The notes beneath the pieces are model-generated. The model saw only the letters and a list, made by a program, of their open reading frames with translations, made no database searches and was not told the DNA's origin. A stretch of DNA of 64,000 nt from CAMLFJ01 sp035524955 (GTDB taxonomy: Bacteria > Methylomirabilota > Methylomirabilia > Rokubacteriales > CSP1-6). Shown one piece after another: positions 7,501-15,666 of this stretch (its first letter is position 1; each line of letters begins with the position of its first letter). Both the position numbers and the translations under genes were made by a program. The stretch is taken from positions 1-64,000 of the forward strand of contig DATLFG010000030.1 of NCBI GenBank assembly GCA_035524955.1, read 5' to 3'.

Positions 7501-9423
7501 GTGACCCGCGCCTGGCTGCCGCCCGCGCTGCTCGCCGCGTACGCCGTCGCTTTCGGCTGGCGCGCCCTGGGCGGCGGTCTGCTCGTTCTCGACGATCATC
7601 CCGGCCAGCTCTACCGACTCGCGCACGCGATCACGCTGGGGTGGGCCCCCTGGCGCTTCAATCCTGGGTGGTGGGCCGGCTATGCGGAGCTCCAGTACTA
7701 CCCGCCCGGCTTCGCCTGGCTCGGCGCGCTCGTCCATCTGGCGGCGGGCGGCGCGCTCGACGTCACCACCGTCTATCGGATCCTTCTCTGGCTCGCCTGG
7801 CTGCTGCCGGGCGCGGCGGTGTACGCGCTCCTGCGCCGCGCGCTCGGCGATCCGTGGCTCGCGCTCCCCGGCGCCCTCGTCGCCCTCACGCTGTCGGCGG
7901 GCTCCCGGAGCGGCGTGGAGGAGGGGTTGCGCTGGGGCCTGATCGCGGCCCGCCTGGGCTGGGGCGTCCTGCCGCTGCTGGCCCTGTGCCTGCTGCGCTG
8001 GGCCGAGGGCGCGGCGCGCCCGCCGCTCGTGAGCGCCACGCTGGTCGCCGCCGTGGTCCTGCTGCATCCGGCGCACGCGCCGGCCGCGGCGGTGCTGGTG
8101 GCGGTGGCCGCGCTTCACTCGCCTCCGCGCCGTCGTCGCCTCCGCGCCGCCGCGCTCGTCCTCGCGGCCGGGCTCGCGCTGGCCGCGATCTGGCTCCTGC
8201 CCCTGCTGGCGCACCTGCGCATGGCCTTGCCCCTGGCCTGGGCGGACGCGACGCTCGTCGCGCTCGGCCGCCGGCTCGGCTCGCAGCCGGTGCTGCTCGC
8301 GCTCGCGCTGCTGAGCCTGGTCGCGTGGCGCCGGCGCGCGCGGCTCGCTGTCCTCCCCAATGGGGGTGCGCGGTGCCTGCTGGGCCTGGCCCCGGCCATG
8401 CTCGTGGTGATCGCGCTCGACGCGCTCGTCCTCACGCCGCTGGGCCTGGCGTGGCTGCCCGCGGACCGGCTGATGGACGGGCTCCACCTCGGGCTGGTGC
8501 TGGGCGGATCCGCGGGATTCGCGGCGCTGGTCGCGGGGCGCGCGCGCCCCGCCCTCGCCGCCGTGGTCGGCCTGGCGGTCTGCGTGCCGCTGGCCTGGGG
8601 CCCGGACGAGCCGGGGCTCACGCTCTGGCCGCGCCCTCGCGAGTGGCCGGCGCAGCAGGAGGTCAGCCGCGGGCTCCGGATGGACGCGCTCTGGGAAGCG
8701 ATCCGTCGGGCGCCGCCCGGCCGCGTGCTCTTCCTTCGCTCCGCGGTGCCGCTCGACTGGCGGCCGGAGTGGTGGCGCCCTCACACGCACCTCACCGCGC
8801 TCACTCCGCTCCGGGCTGGGCGCGCGATCGTTGGCGGCACGTTCACGCATCCATCGCCGGTGGCCGGGCTCGTCTACACGGGCTCGGCGGCTCCCCGCCC
8901 CCTGACCATGCTGGCCGAGCAGCGGGACGGCGAGACCCTGTTCGGCCGTCCACTCGATGCGCTGCCGCCGGAGGCGTTCAACGACCTGGCCGGGAGCCTC
9001 GGGATCGGGCTGGTGGTCGCGCTCGAAGAGGATCTGCGAAGAGCGAGATTTCTGACTGACAATCCATCGGTTAGGAGCCTGTCCCGCATAGGATCGTTCA
9101 GACTTTTCATGCTTGCGGACAGCCCGACGGAACCGATGCCCATCGGGATCCAGCGCTGGCGGATCGCCCTGCCCGCGGCCGCGCCGGGCTGGGTGGCGCT
9201 CCCCATCGCCTACTCGCCGCTCTGGGTGGCCCACGCCGAGGGCGCGCCGCTGGCGGCGCGGCGCGACGAGCGAGGCCTGCTCGAGGTGGCGCTCGTTGCG
9301 CCGACCTCCTCGGTGGAGCTCGAGCATCGCGCGGGGGTGGCGGAGTGGGCGGGCGGCGCGCTCAGCCTGGGCGCCGCCGTCGTCCTGCTTGCGGTCTGGT
9401 GGCGGCGAGCCTCGCGCGCGTGA
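7501..9423 (+). CDS. Large integral membrane protein (6-pyruvoyl-tetrahydropterin synthase-related / glycosyltransferase-like fold)
   Basis: 640 residues from GTG 7501; the frame is open further upstream but only this start gives a membrane protein beginning with a TM segment and sits right after a -10 box. About ten hydrophobic segments fill residues 1-420 ('ALLAAYAVAFGWRALGGG', 'ILLWLAWLLPGAAVYALL', 'LLGLAPAMLVVIALDALVL'), followed by a soluble region of about 180 residues and a last TM helix near the C-terminus. The early 'YYPPGFAWLGALVHLAAGG' with a preceding 'DDHPGQLYRL' resembles GT-C membrane glycosyltransferases and the PTPS-related membrane family. No catalytic motif is firm enough to name a reaction. 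It is divergent from thrC and convergent with phoD. Confidence 0.75.
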   Translation: MTRAWLPPALLAAYAVAFGWRALGGGLLVLDDHPGQLYRLAHAITLGWAPWRFNPGWWAGYAELQYYPPGFAWLGALVHLAAGGALDVTTVYRILLWLAWLLPGAAVYALLRRALGDPWLALPGALVALTLSAGSRSGVEEGLRWGLIAARLGWGVLPLLALCLLRWAEGAARPPLVSATLVAAVVLLHPAHAPAAAVLVAVAALHSPPRRRRLRAAALVLAAGLALAAIWLLPLLAHLRMALPLAWADATLVALGRRLGSQPVLLALALLSLVAWRRRARLAVLPNGGARCLLGLAPAMLVVIALDALVLTPLGLAWLPADRLMDGLHLGLVLGGSAGFAALVAGRARPALAAVVGLAVCVPLAWGPDEPGLTLWPRPREWPAQQEVSRGLRMDALWEAIRRAPPGRVLFLRSAVPLDWRPEWWRPHTHLTALTPLRAGRAIVGGTFTHPSPVAGLVYTGSAAPRPLTMLAEQRDGETLFGRPLDALPPEAFNDLAGSLGIGLVVALEEDLRRARFLTDNPSVRSLSRIGSFRLFMLADSPTEPMPIGIQRWRIALPAAAPGWVALPIAYSPLWVAHAEGAPLAARRDERGLLEVALVAPTSSVELEHRAGVAEWAGGALSLGAAVVLLAVWWRRASRA

Positions 9424-9507
9424 GCGGGTCCGGCCCGACCGGGCGCGCTGCCCGTTGCCCTCCTGCTGCTCTGCTGCCTGGCGTGGGCCTGAACCAGACC
9501 CGCTGAG

Positions 9508-10887
9508 CTACTCGGCGCCGACGGTGTGGGAGAAGCGGGTCTGTCCCAGCGCGTCCACGATGCGCACCGTGAGGGCGGTGGTGTCGATCTCGATGGCGCC
9601 GAAGTTGGCGGTACCGCCCAGGCTCCACAGCGAGCGCGGCGTGAGCCCGGCGTCGAGGGGGCGCGGGCGTCCCGGAGCGGCCGACAGCGGGCCCGCGATG
9701 AACTCGTGGAAGGACCACTCGGGCGTCGGGTGGTGGCGGATCAGCTCGGCGTGGTGCACGTCGGCGGCGAGCACCACCAGGTTCTTCACGCCCCGCTGGC
9801 GCAGGGCGCGCAGGATGCCGTCCCGCTCCACCGCGAAGCCGGTGCCGTGCTCCTGCGGCACCCCCTGGGAGCTGGCGTTGCTCCAGGAGTCGTGGGCGGG
9901 GCCGCCCTTGGGCACCGAGAGGGGCACGCTCGACACCACGACCTTCCACACCGCGGTGGATGCGGTCACCGCCTCCACGAGCCAGCGGCGCTGGGTGGCG
10001 CCGAGCATGGTCTTGCCTGGTCCGTCCACTGCGGTATTGGGGCTGCGGTACTGCCGCGTGTCGAGGATGAACACCTCGAGCAGCGCGCCCCATCGGAACT
10101 GGCGGTAGAGGCGGCCGGGCTCCTCGTGCGGAGGCTGGATCGGGAAGTAGTCGATGAAGGCTCGCCGCCCGGCCTCCATCAAGGGCTCGTCGGGCCCGGC
10201 GAAGTTGTTGCGGACCTCGTGGTCGTCCCAGATCGCGTACACCGACGCGCGGCGGAAGTACGCCTGCACCGCCGGGTCCTCGCGGTTGTAGCGATGCTTG
10301 GCCCAGAAGTCGGCCAGGCGCCGCGCGACGAAATCGTAGCCGCGCGCGCGGGCCGCCCCGCCGCACAGGTGGTCGGCGTAGATCGTGTCGCCCACGAAGA
10401 GGAAGAAGTCGGCGGGCACCTGGGCGAGGGCGTGGAAGATCGCGTACCCCTCGCCGGGCTTGCGGCAGTGCCCGCGGCTACCGAGGTCGCCGCTCCAGGA
10501 GAAGCGCACGGGCCGCGCGTCGTCCGCCGCCGGCGCGGTCACGAACTCGCCGGCGACCTCGACGGCGTTCTGCGACACCGTGTAGCGGTAGCGGGTGCCC
10601 GGCTCGAGGGACGGGAGCGCGAGCTTGCCGGTCAGGTGCTGGGCCGGGCCCACCCGGATGCTCCGGCGGGCGCCGTCGGACGTCTCGCTCGGGGTGGCGG
10701 GCGCGCGCCCGACCGGCTCCCAGCGCACGGTCACCTCGCCCCAGGCGACGCCGCGCACCCACACCACCGCGGTGGTGTCGGTCACCTCGCCGATCGTGAC
10801 GAGCAGTCCCGGCTCCGCGGCGGCCGCGGGCGAGCACACCACGGCCAGGAGCAGGGCGAGGCGGAGCGTAGCCCGGGCGCGGCGCAT
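9508..10887 (-). CDS. phoD: PhoD-family alkaline phosphatase / phosphodiesterase
   Basis: 459 residues. Signal peptide at 1-23 (MRRARATLRLALLLAVVCSP, then Ala-rich). An N-terminal Fn3-like domain (about 27-120) is followed by the metallophosphatase domain with the PhoD signatures 'FSWSGDLGS', 'FLFVGDTIYAD', 'SVYAIWDDHEVRNNF', 'VFILDTRQYRS' and 'NLVVLAADVHHAEL'. These carry the metal ligands (Asp, His, Asn) typical of the Ca/Fe-dependent secreted phosphodiesterases that release phosphate from organic phosphates. It lies 22 bases after the SDR gene on the same strand and ends convergent with the membrane protein at 7501. No Pho box was recognised. A Tat twin-arginine motif, usual for this family, is only weakly represented (RRARATLR). 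Confidence 0.9.
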   Translation of the reverse strand: MRRARATLRLALLLAVVCSPAAAAEPGLLVTIGEVTDTTAVVWVRGVAWGEVTVRWEPVGRAPATPSETSDGARRSIRVGPAQHLTGKLALPSLEPGTRYRYTVSQNAVEVAGEFVTAPAADDARPVRFSWSGDLGSRGHCRKPGEGYAIFHALAQVPADFFLFVGDTIYADHLCGGAARARGYDFVARRLADFWAKHRYNREDPAVQAYFRRASVYAIWDDHEVRNNFAGPDEPLMEAGRRAFIDYFPIQPPHEEPGRLYRQFRWGALLEVFILDTRQYRSPNTAVDGPGKTMLGATQRRWLVEAVTASTAVWKVVVSSVPLSVPKGGPAHDSWSNASSQGVPQEHGTGFAVERDGILRALRQRGVKNLVVLAADVHHAELIRHHPTPEWSFHEFIAGPLSAAPGRPRPLDAGLTPRSLWSLGGTANFGAIEIDTTALTVRIVDALGQTRFSHTVGAE

Positions 10888-10909
10888 CGTCTCGGCGACC
10901 GCGCTCCGC

Positions 10910-11821
10910 TCAGACCAGCGGGTCGTAGTTGAAGAACTGCCCCGAGGTGTCGAGCGGCGCCAGGTGGTGCTTGAGCGTGCCCGGGAACATCGCGGCCAGC
11001 CGCTCCGGCGTCCACCCCAGGTCGTGGTGGATGCTCCGCAGCGGGCGCATGTGGCCGAACAGCATGACCTCCTTGCCGCGCACCCCGAAGACCTGGCCCG
11101 AGATCTCCTTGGCCTCGTCGCTGGCCAGGAAGACCGCCACCGGGGCGATGTGCTCGGGGCCCATCTTCTTGATCTTCTCGACGCGGGCCTTCTGGGCCTC
11201 GGTCTCGGTGGAGATCGTGCCGATCATGCGGGTCCACGCGAACGGCGAGATGCAGTTGGCGGTGACGTTGTAGCGGGCCATGTCGAGCGCCACCACCTTC
11301 GTGAAGCCCACGATGCCGAGCTTGGCCGCCGCGTAGTTGGCCTGGCCGATGTTCCCGACGAGGCCGGAGGTGGACGTCATGTTGATGATCCGGCCCCACT
11401 TCCGCTCCCGCATGTGGGGGACCGCGGCGCGGGTCACCGCGAAGGTGCCCTTGAGATGCGTGTCGAGCACGCCGTCCCACTCCTCCTCGGTCATGTTGAA
11501 GATCATGCGATCGCGGAGGATGCCCGCGTTGTTGACCACGATGTCTACGCGGCCGAAGTGGTCGAGCGCGGTCTGGACGATGCGCTGGCCGCCCGCCATG
11601 CTGGCCACCGAGTCGTAGCTCGCGGCGCCCTGGCCGCCCTGCCCCTTGATCTCGTTGACCACGTCGTCGGCGGGACCGCGAGCGTCGCCCGTCCCGTCCG
11701 AGCTCCCGCCGTAGTCGTTCACGACCACCTTGGCCCCGTGCTTCGCCATGAGCAGCGCGATCTCGCGGCCGATGCCGCGCGCCGCGCCGGTGATCACCGC
11801 GACCTTGTCCTTGAGCATCAT
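10910..11821 (-). CDS. Short-chain dehydrogenase/reductase (17-beta-HSD4-like)
   Basis: 303 residues from ATG 11821, chosen because AGGAGGTG lies just upstream. NAD(P)-binding 'TGAARGIG' at 11-18, 'NNAG' at 97-100, catalytic Ser150/152, Tyr163 and Lys167 ('YAAAK'). The segment 'VVVNDYGGSSDGTG' after beta-2 and 'PADDVVNEIK' are typical of the SDR domain of multifunctional enzyme 2 and of related hydroxyacyl-CoA or hydroxysteroid dehydrogenases. An extra C-terminal tail of about 45 residues follows the Rossmann fold. The gene starts 26 bases after the class III CoA-transferase, so a role in breakdown of a CoA-linked substrate is likely; the substrate is unknown. Confidence 0.9.
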   Translation of the reverse strand: MMLKDKVAVITGAARGIGREIALLMAKHGAKVVVNDYGGSSDGTGDARGPADDVVNEIKGQGGQGAASYDSVASMAGGQRIVQTALDHFGRVDIVVNNAGILRDRMIFNMTEEEWDGVLDTHLKGTFAVTRAAVPHMRERKWGRIINMTSTSGLVGNIGQANYAAAKLGIVGFTKVVALDMARYNVTANCISPFAWTRMIGTISTETEAQKARVEKIKKMGPEHIAPVAVFLASDEAKEISGQVFGVRGKEVMLFGHMRPLRSIHHDLGWTPERLAAMFPGTLKHHLAPLDTSGQFFNYDPLV

Positions 11822-11847
11822 GGGGGACACCTCCTGGCCTCGTGGTA

Positions 11848-13050
11848 TCAGATGATTCCCAGTGCGGCGAGGGAGTCGATCTCGGCGGTGGTGAAGCCGG
11901 CCTCGGCGAGCACGTCCCGGCTGTGCTCGCCCAGCGAGGGGGCCGGGGTCCGGATCGTGCCCGGGGTCTTCTCGAGCTTCACCGGGGTGGCCACGGTCTT
12001 GAAGGTGCCCGCGCGCGGATGGTTCTGCTCGGTGATGAAGCCGGTGGCCACCACCTGCGGATGGCGGACCAGCATGGGGTAGTCGTTGACCGGCGCGCAC
12101 AGCACGTCGGCCTGCTCGAGCACGTCCATCCAGTGGGCGACCGGGCGCGCGCGGAACACGGGGGCGAGGATCGTCTCGAGCGCGCCGCGATGCGCGAGCC
12201 GGTCCTCGCGGGTGGCGAAGCGGGGATCGGAGCCGAGCACGTCCATGCCGACCGCCTTGCAGAAGGGCAGCCACAGTCGATCCACCCACGCGGCCACGAA
12301 GATCCAGCCGTCCGCGGCCCGGAAGGACTGATAGGGCACGATCTCGGGATGCCCGCTGCCGTAGCGGGGCAGCGGCTCGCCGGTCTCGTGGAAGACGGAC
12401 AGGCGCGCGGTGTGGGCGAAGAGCATGCCGTTGAGCAGCGAGGCGTCTACTCGCTGGCCTTGCCCGCCCGCGGCCCGGGCGATCAGCGCGGTGAGGATGC
12501 CCTGGATCGCGAGCATGCCGCCCAGGGTGTCGGCTACCGGCGCCCCGCACAGCACCGGGCCGCCGTCGGGCTCGCCGGTGACGGCCATGAGGCCGCCCAG
12601 GGCCTGGGCGAGCGAGTCGAGGCCGGGCTTCTCGCGCCAGGGGCCGTCGGGCCCGAAGGCGGAGATCGAGCAGTAGATGAGGCGCGGGTTCGCGCCCTTG
12701 ACCGAGTCGTAGTCGATGCCGAGGCGCTCCGCGACGCCGCCGCGGAAGCCCTCGATGATCACGTCGGCCCACGCGGCGAGCCGGCGGAAGGCGTCGCGGC
12801 CCGCCGGACGTTTGACGTCCAGGCAGATCCCACGCTTGTTGCGGTTGACCGTCAGGTGGAGCACGCCCTCGCCGTTGCGGATCGCACGAGGATAGACGGA
12901 CCGTCCCGCGTCGGGCGCCTCCCGCGACTCCACCTTCACCACGTCGGCGCCCATGTCGGCGAGGTACATGCCGCAGATGGGCCCCGCGATCAGGTGGGCC
13001 AGCTCGAGGACCCGCACGCCGTGAAGGGGCGGGCGGAGAGGGTCGGCCAT
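11848..13050 (-). CDS. Class III (CaiB/BaiF) CoA-transferase
   Basis: 400 residues, the normal family size. N-terminal 'GVRVLELAHLIAGPICGMYLADMGADVVKVE' region (written here only as its family type) and 'NRNKRGICLDVK' (69-80) are the standard CoA-binding blocks; the catalytic aspartate that forms the acyl anhydride is Asp145 in 'KPGLDSLAQALGGLM'. The enzyme moves CoA between carboxylic acids. It precedes an SDR by 26 bases and the two probably act on the same acyl-CoA. A TAGGGT box ends 9 bases before the ATG and no Shine-Dalgarno site is visible, so this is one of the candidate leaderless genes, even though a same-strand gene lies 22 bases upstream. Confidence 0.92.
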   Translation of the reverse strand: MADPLRPPLHGVRVLELAHLIAGPICGMYLADMGADVVKVESREAPDAGRSVYPRAIRNGEGVLHLTVNRNKRGICLDVKRPAGRDAFRRLAAWADVIIEGFRGGVAERLGIDYDSVKGANPRLIYCSISAFGPDGPWREKPGLDSLAQALGGLMAVTGEPDGGPVLCGAPVADTLGGMLAIQGILTALIARAAGGQGQRVDASLLNGMLFAHTARLSVFHETGEPLPRYGSGHPEIVPYQSFRAADGWIFVAAWVDRLWLPFCKAVGMDVLGSDPRFATREDRLAHRGALETILAPVFRARPVAHWMDVLEQADVLCAPVNDYPMLVRHPQVVATGFITEQNHPRAGTFKTVATPVKLEKTPGTIRTPAPSLGEHSRDVLAEAGFTTAEIDSLAALGII

Positions 13051-13059
13051 GACCGCATC

Positions 13060-13065
13060 ACCCTA
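13060..13065 (-). promoter_or_regulatory. -10 box close to the CoA-transferase ATG
   Basis: On the minus strand TAGGGT ends 9 bases before ATG 13050; no Shine-Dalgarno sequence is present. It lies in the 22-base gap after the yihY-like gene and could give a leaderless or near-leaderless transcript. Confidence 0.35.
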
Positions 13066-13072
13066 GCACAGA

Positions 13073-13876
13073 TCAGCCGCGGCTGGTCCGCATCAGGGCC
13101 GACGCGAACTCCGCGCCCAGGATGAAGACCACCCCCGAATAGTAGGCGAACATGGCGAGCGCCACCAGGACCCCGAGCGGGCCGTAGACCTGGTCGTAGA
13201 TGCCGAAGGAGAGGATGTACCAGCGGAAGAGCTGCTTGGCGGTCTCCCACAGCACCGCCGCGAGGAGCGCGCCCGCGAGGGCCGCGCCCACCGGGACCCG
13301 CCGGTGCGGGAAGTAGCGGTAGGGGACGAAGAAGAAGGCGGTGCTGAGGGCCAGGGCCAGCGCCAGCGACCAGGAGCGCGCCCACTGCGTGGGGATGCCC
13401 AGGGTCTGGAAGAGCAGGACCCTGAGCCAGCCGAAGACGTCGCTGATGACGAGGCTGCCAACGAACAGCACGCCCATCGCCACCACCATCACCACATCCC
13501 GCAGGAGGCCGCGCAGGAAGCCGGGGCCGCCCCGGAACCCGAAGATGTCGCTCAGGACCACCCGGATCGAGTTGAAGAGCTGGCTGGCGAAGAGGAGCAG
13601 CACCGCGGTGCCGAGGAGGCCCGAGAGACGCCGGCGCCGGATGATGGCGGCCAGGGTGTCGTGGAGCTCGATCTTGTAGACTGGGACGATCGCGGAGAGC
13701 TGGCCCAAGACCGCGTCCATCACCGTGCGCCGGCTCAGCACGAAGCCCGCCACCGACACGAAGAAGAAGAGCAGCGGGATCAGGCCCACGAGGAAGTTGA
13801 ACGCGAGCCCGGAGGCCAGGAACATCCCGCGGCGGGCGCGGAAGTTCGCGGCCGCGGTCCTGAGCGCGCCGATCAC
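13073..13876 (-). CDS. YihY/virulence factor BrkB family inner-membrane protein
   Basis: 267 residues with six hydrophobic segments ('GLAFNFLVGLIPLLFFFVSV', 'LLGTAVLLLFASQLFNSI', 'DVVMVVAMGVLFVGSLVI', 'LALALALSTAFFFVPYRYF', 'ALAGALLAAVLWETAKQLF', 'LVALAMFAYYSGVVFILGAE'). The final TM helix with 'YYSGVVFILGAEF' and the 'WETAKQLFRWY' element are diagnostic for the family. It was once annotated as RNase BN, a role since assigned to another protein; the true function, perhaps transport or flippase-like, is not established. It ends up three bases from the next gene's stop on the same strand (13877-13879) and is part of the SDR-to-CoA-transferase block. Confidence 0.88.
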   Translation of the reverse strand: MIGALRTAAANFRARRGMFLASGLAFNFLVGLIPLLFFFVSVAGFVLSRRTVMDAVLGQLSAIVPVYKIELHDTLAAIIRRRRLSGLLGTAVLLLFASQLFNSIRVVLSDIFGFRGGPGFLRGLLRDVVMVVAMGVLFVGSLVISDVFGWLRVLLFQTLGIPTQWARSWSLALALALSTAFFFVPYRYFPHRRVPVGAALAGALLAAVLWETAKQLFRWYILSFGIYDQVYGPLGVLVALAMFAYYSGVVFILGAEFASALMRTSRG

Positions 13877-13879
13877 GAG

Positions 13880-14671
13880 CTAGACGACGCTTCGGATCAG
13901 GCCACCGTCCACCTGCACCGCGGTGCCCGTGACGTAGGACGCGCGCGCGGAGGCCAGGAAGACGACCATCGCGGCGAACTCCTCCGGCGTCCCGATTCGC
14001 CCCATGGGGATGTCGGCGGAGGACAGCGCCATCTGCTGCTCCATCGTGATGCCGCCGCGCTTGGCCCGGTCGGTCTGGTGCTCGATGAAGCGGTCGGTCA
14101 TGATGCGCCCGGGCAGCACCAGGTTGACCGTGATGTTGTCCTTGGCGAGATCGCCCGCCAGGGTCTTGAAGAGGCCCGCGATGCCGGGCCGGATTCCGTT
14201 GGAGAGGACCAGGCCGTCCACCGGCTGCTTCACCGAGCTCGACTGGATGGCCAGGATTCGCCCCCAGCGCGCCTTCTTCATGTGGGGCAGGACCTCTCGG
14301 ATGAAGCGCACGGTCGATAGGTGGACCTGCTCGAAGGCCTTCGTCCAGTGCTCGTCGGTCATGCTCTCGAAGGGGCCGGGGGGCGGCCCGCCCACGTTGG
14401 CCACCAGGATGTCCACCCCGCCGAAGGCGCGGTTGGCCTCCGCCACCACCTTCGAGATGTCGGCGGCCCGGCTTGCGTCGGCGGGCAGCGCCAGCACTTC
14501 CGCGGCGGTCTGCCGCTGCACCTCCGCGGCCGCTTCCTTCAGCGCCGCCTCGCCGCGCGCGCACATCACGACCCGCGCGCCCTCCGCGGCCAGGCCCAGC
14601 GCGCTCGCCCTGCCCATGCCCTTGCTCGCCGCCACCACGAGGGCGGTCTTGCCCTTGATGCCCAGATCCAT
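13880..14671 (-). CDS. SDR-family oxidoreductase with altered catalytic pair (Ser/Arg instead of Tyr/Lys)
   Basis: 263 residues. The cofactor loop reads 'VAASKGMG' (13-20) instead of the usual TGxxxGxG, 'NVGG' replaces NNAG near 92, and where YxxxK is expected the chain reads 'LSNGIRPG' with Ser157 and Arg161. The C-terminal 'GRIGTPEEFAAMVVFLASAR' and 'GTAVQVDGG' are normal. This combination marks a known atypical SDR branch rather than decay, since the frame and the rest of the fold are intact. Enzymatic activity is therefore uncertain. It starts 28 bases after the HtrA-like gene and shares the operon with YihY. Confidence 0.85.
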   Translation of the reverse strand: MDLGIKGKTALVVAASKGMGRASALGLAAEGARVVMCARGEAALKEAAAEVQRQTAAEVLALPADASRAADISKVVAEANRAFGGVDILVANVGGPPPGPFESMTDEHWTKAFEQVHLSTVRFIREVLPHMKKARWGRILAIQSSSVKQPVDGLVLSNGIRPGIAGLFKTLAGDLAKDNITVNLVLPGRIMTDRFIEHQTDRAKRGGITMEQQMALSSADIPMGRIGTPEEFAAMVVFLASARASYVTGTAVQVDGGLIRSVV

Positions 14672-14699
14672 GGAGACCCCTTTGTCGGACGCCGGCCGA

Positions 14700-15608
14700 T
14701 CAGGATGTCTGCTTGTAGAAGTCGGCCCGGTCGCCGCCGGTCACGGCGAGCCGGCGCACCTCGTTGTCGCGCATGACCTCGAGCGTCATCTTCTCGCCCG
14801 GCGCCCGCTTCCACAGCGAGAGGTAGAGCTCCTTGCGCGTGGGGACTTCCTGGGCGTCCAGCGAGACGATGACGTCGCCTTCCTGGATGCCGGAGCGGGC
14901 GCCCGGACCATTGGGCACGAGGCCCGCGACCACCACGCCCTCTTCCAGCACATGGGCGAAGACCCCCAGCCAGGCCCGCTGCGGGCGGCTCACCACCCGG
15001 CCGAAGCGCATGAACTCGTGCTGGTTGCGGCGGTAGCACTCGCCCGGGATGGCGAGCGAGCAGCGCGCGATCTCGTTCAGGTTGAGCGAGACGACGCCCA
15101 CCATCCTGCCGGTCAGGGTGAAGAGCGGCCCGCCCCCGAACCCCGGATTGGCCGCGCTCGAGACGATCCCGCGCTCGAGCAGGTACTCCCAGTACGCCTC
15201 GAACTCTCCGAGGTCGGTCACGAGGCCGCCGGCCACGCGCCGCTCGCGGGGGCCGGTGGAGCCGATCGCGAAGACGGGCTCCCCACGCGTGAGCGACTCG
15301 GAGTCCACGATGGGCACGGCCTGGAGTCCCTGGCGCTTCACGCGGAGCAGGGCCAGGCCGATGTCGAAGTCCTGGGCGACGATCTCGGCCCGCAGCGCCC
15401 GCCCGCGCCCCAGCGTGACCTGGAGGGTCTCGGCGCCCATGATCACGTAGTTGACGGTGAGGATGAGGCCGGCGGGATCCACCACCGTCCCGCTGCCCAT
15501 TCGCTCGTCACCCAGGATGCGGGTGGAGGGGTGGTTCGAGGGGACCTCGGCGTGGATATGCACCACCGAGCCGAGCAGATGCTTGACGAGCTCGACCGAC
15601 GCGTCCAT
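14700..15608 (-). CDS. HtrA/DegP-like protein lacking the whole catalytic triad (pseudoprotease with PDZ domain)
   Basis: 302 residues: trypsin-like S1C domain (about 1-190) plus one PDZ domain (about 195-290, 'NGPGARSGIQEGDVIVSLD'). The S1C framework is clear: 'GSGTVVDPAGLILT' (38-51), 'ALLRV', 'RGEPVFAIGS', 'GRMVGVVSLNLN'. Yet the triad is gone: Tyr54 where His is expected (LTVNYVI), Gly84 where Asp is expected (DFDIGLALL) and Gly158 where Ser is expected (NPGFGGGPL). The frame is intact and the nucleotide codons were checked at the serine site. There is no signal peptide, so the protein is probably cytoplasmic. A binding or chaperone-like role is inferred. It heads the minus-strand block; no strong ribosome site precedes the ATG. 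Confidence 0.88.
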   Translation of the reverse strand: MDASVELVKHLLGSVVHIHAEVPSNHPSTRILGDERMGSGTVVDPAGLILTVNYVIMGAETLQVTLGRGRALRAEIVAQDFDIGLALLRVKRQGLQAVPIVDSESLTRGEPVFAIGSTGPRERRVAGGLVTDLGEFEAYWEYLLERGIVSSAANPGFGGGPLFTLTGRMVGVVSLNLNEIARCSLAIPGECYRRNQHEFMRFGRVVSRPQRAWLGVFAHVLEEGVVVAGLVPNGPGARSGIQEGDVIVSLDAQEVPTRKELYLSLWKRAPGEKMTLEVMRDNEVRRLAVTGGDRADFYKQTS

Positions 15609-15666
15609 GAATTGAGTGCGGGCTCACGCTAGCACGCGCCGGCGGGAGCTTGCAATGCGGAGCGGG

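Noticed and set aside
5910..9059. Long open plus-strand frame opposite the MoaD-like gene and thrC
   Set aside because: It runs antisense to clear genes and has the Arg/Ala/Gly-rich composition of shadow frames in 70% G+C DNA.
9424..9507. Short hydrophobic frame after the membrane gene (reads LPVALLLLCCLAWA)
   Set aside because: Too short, no start with ribosome site; probably the remains of an extended C-terminus or chance.
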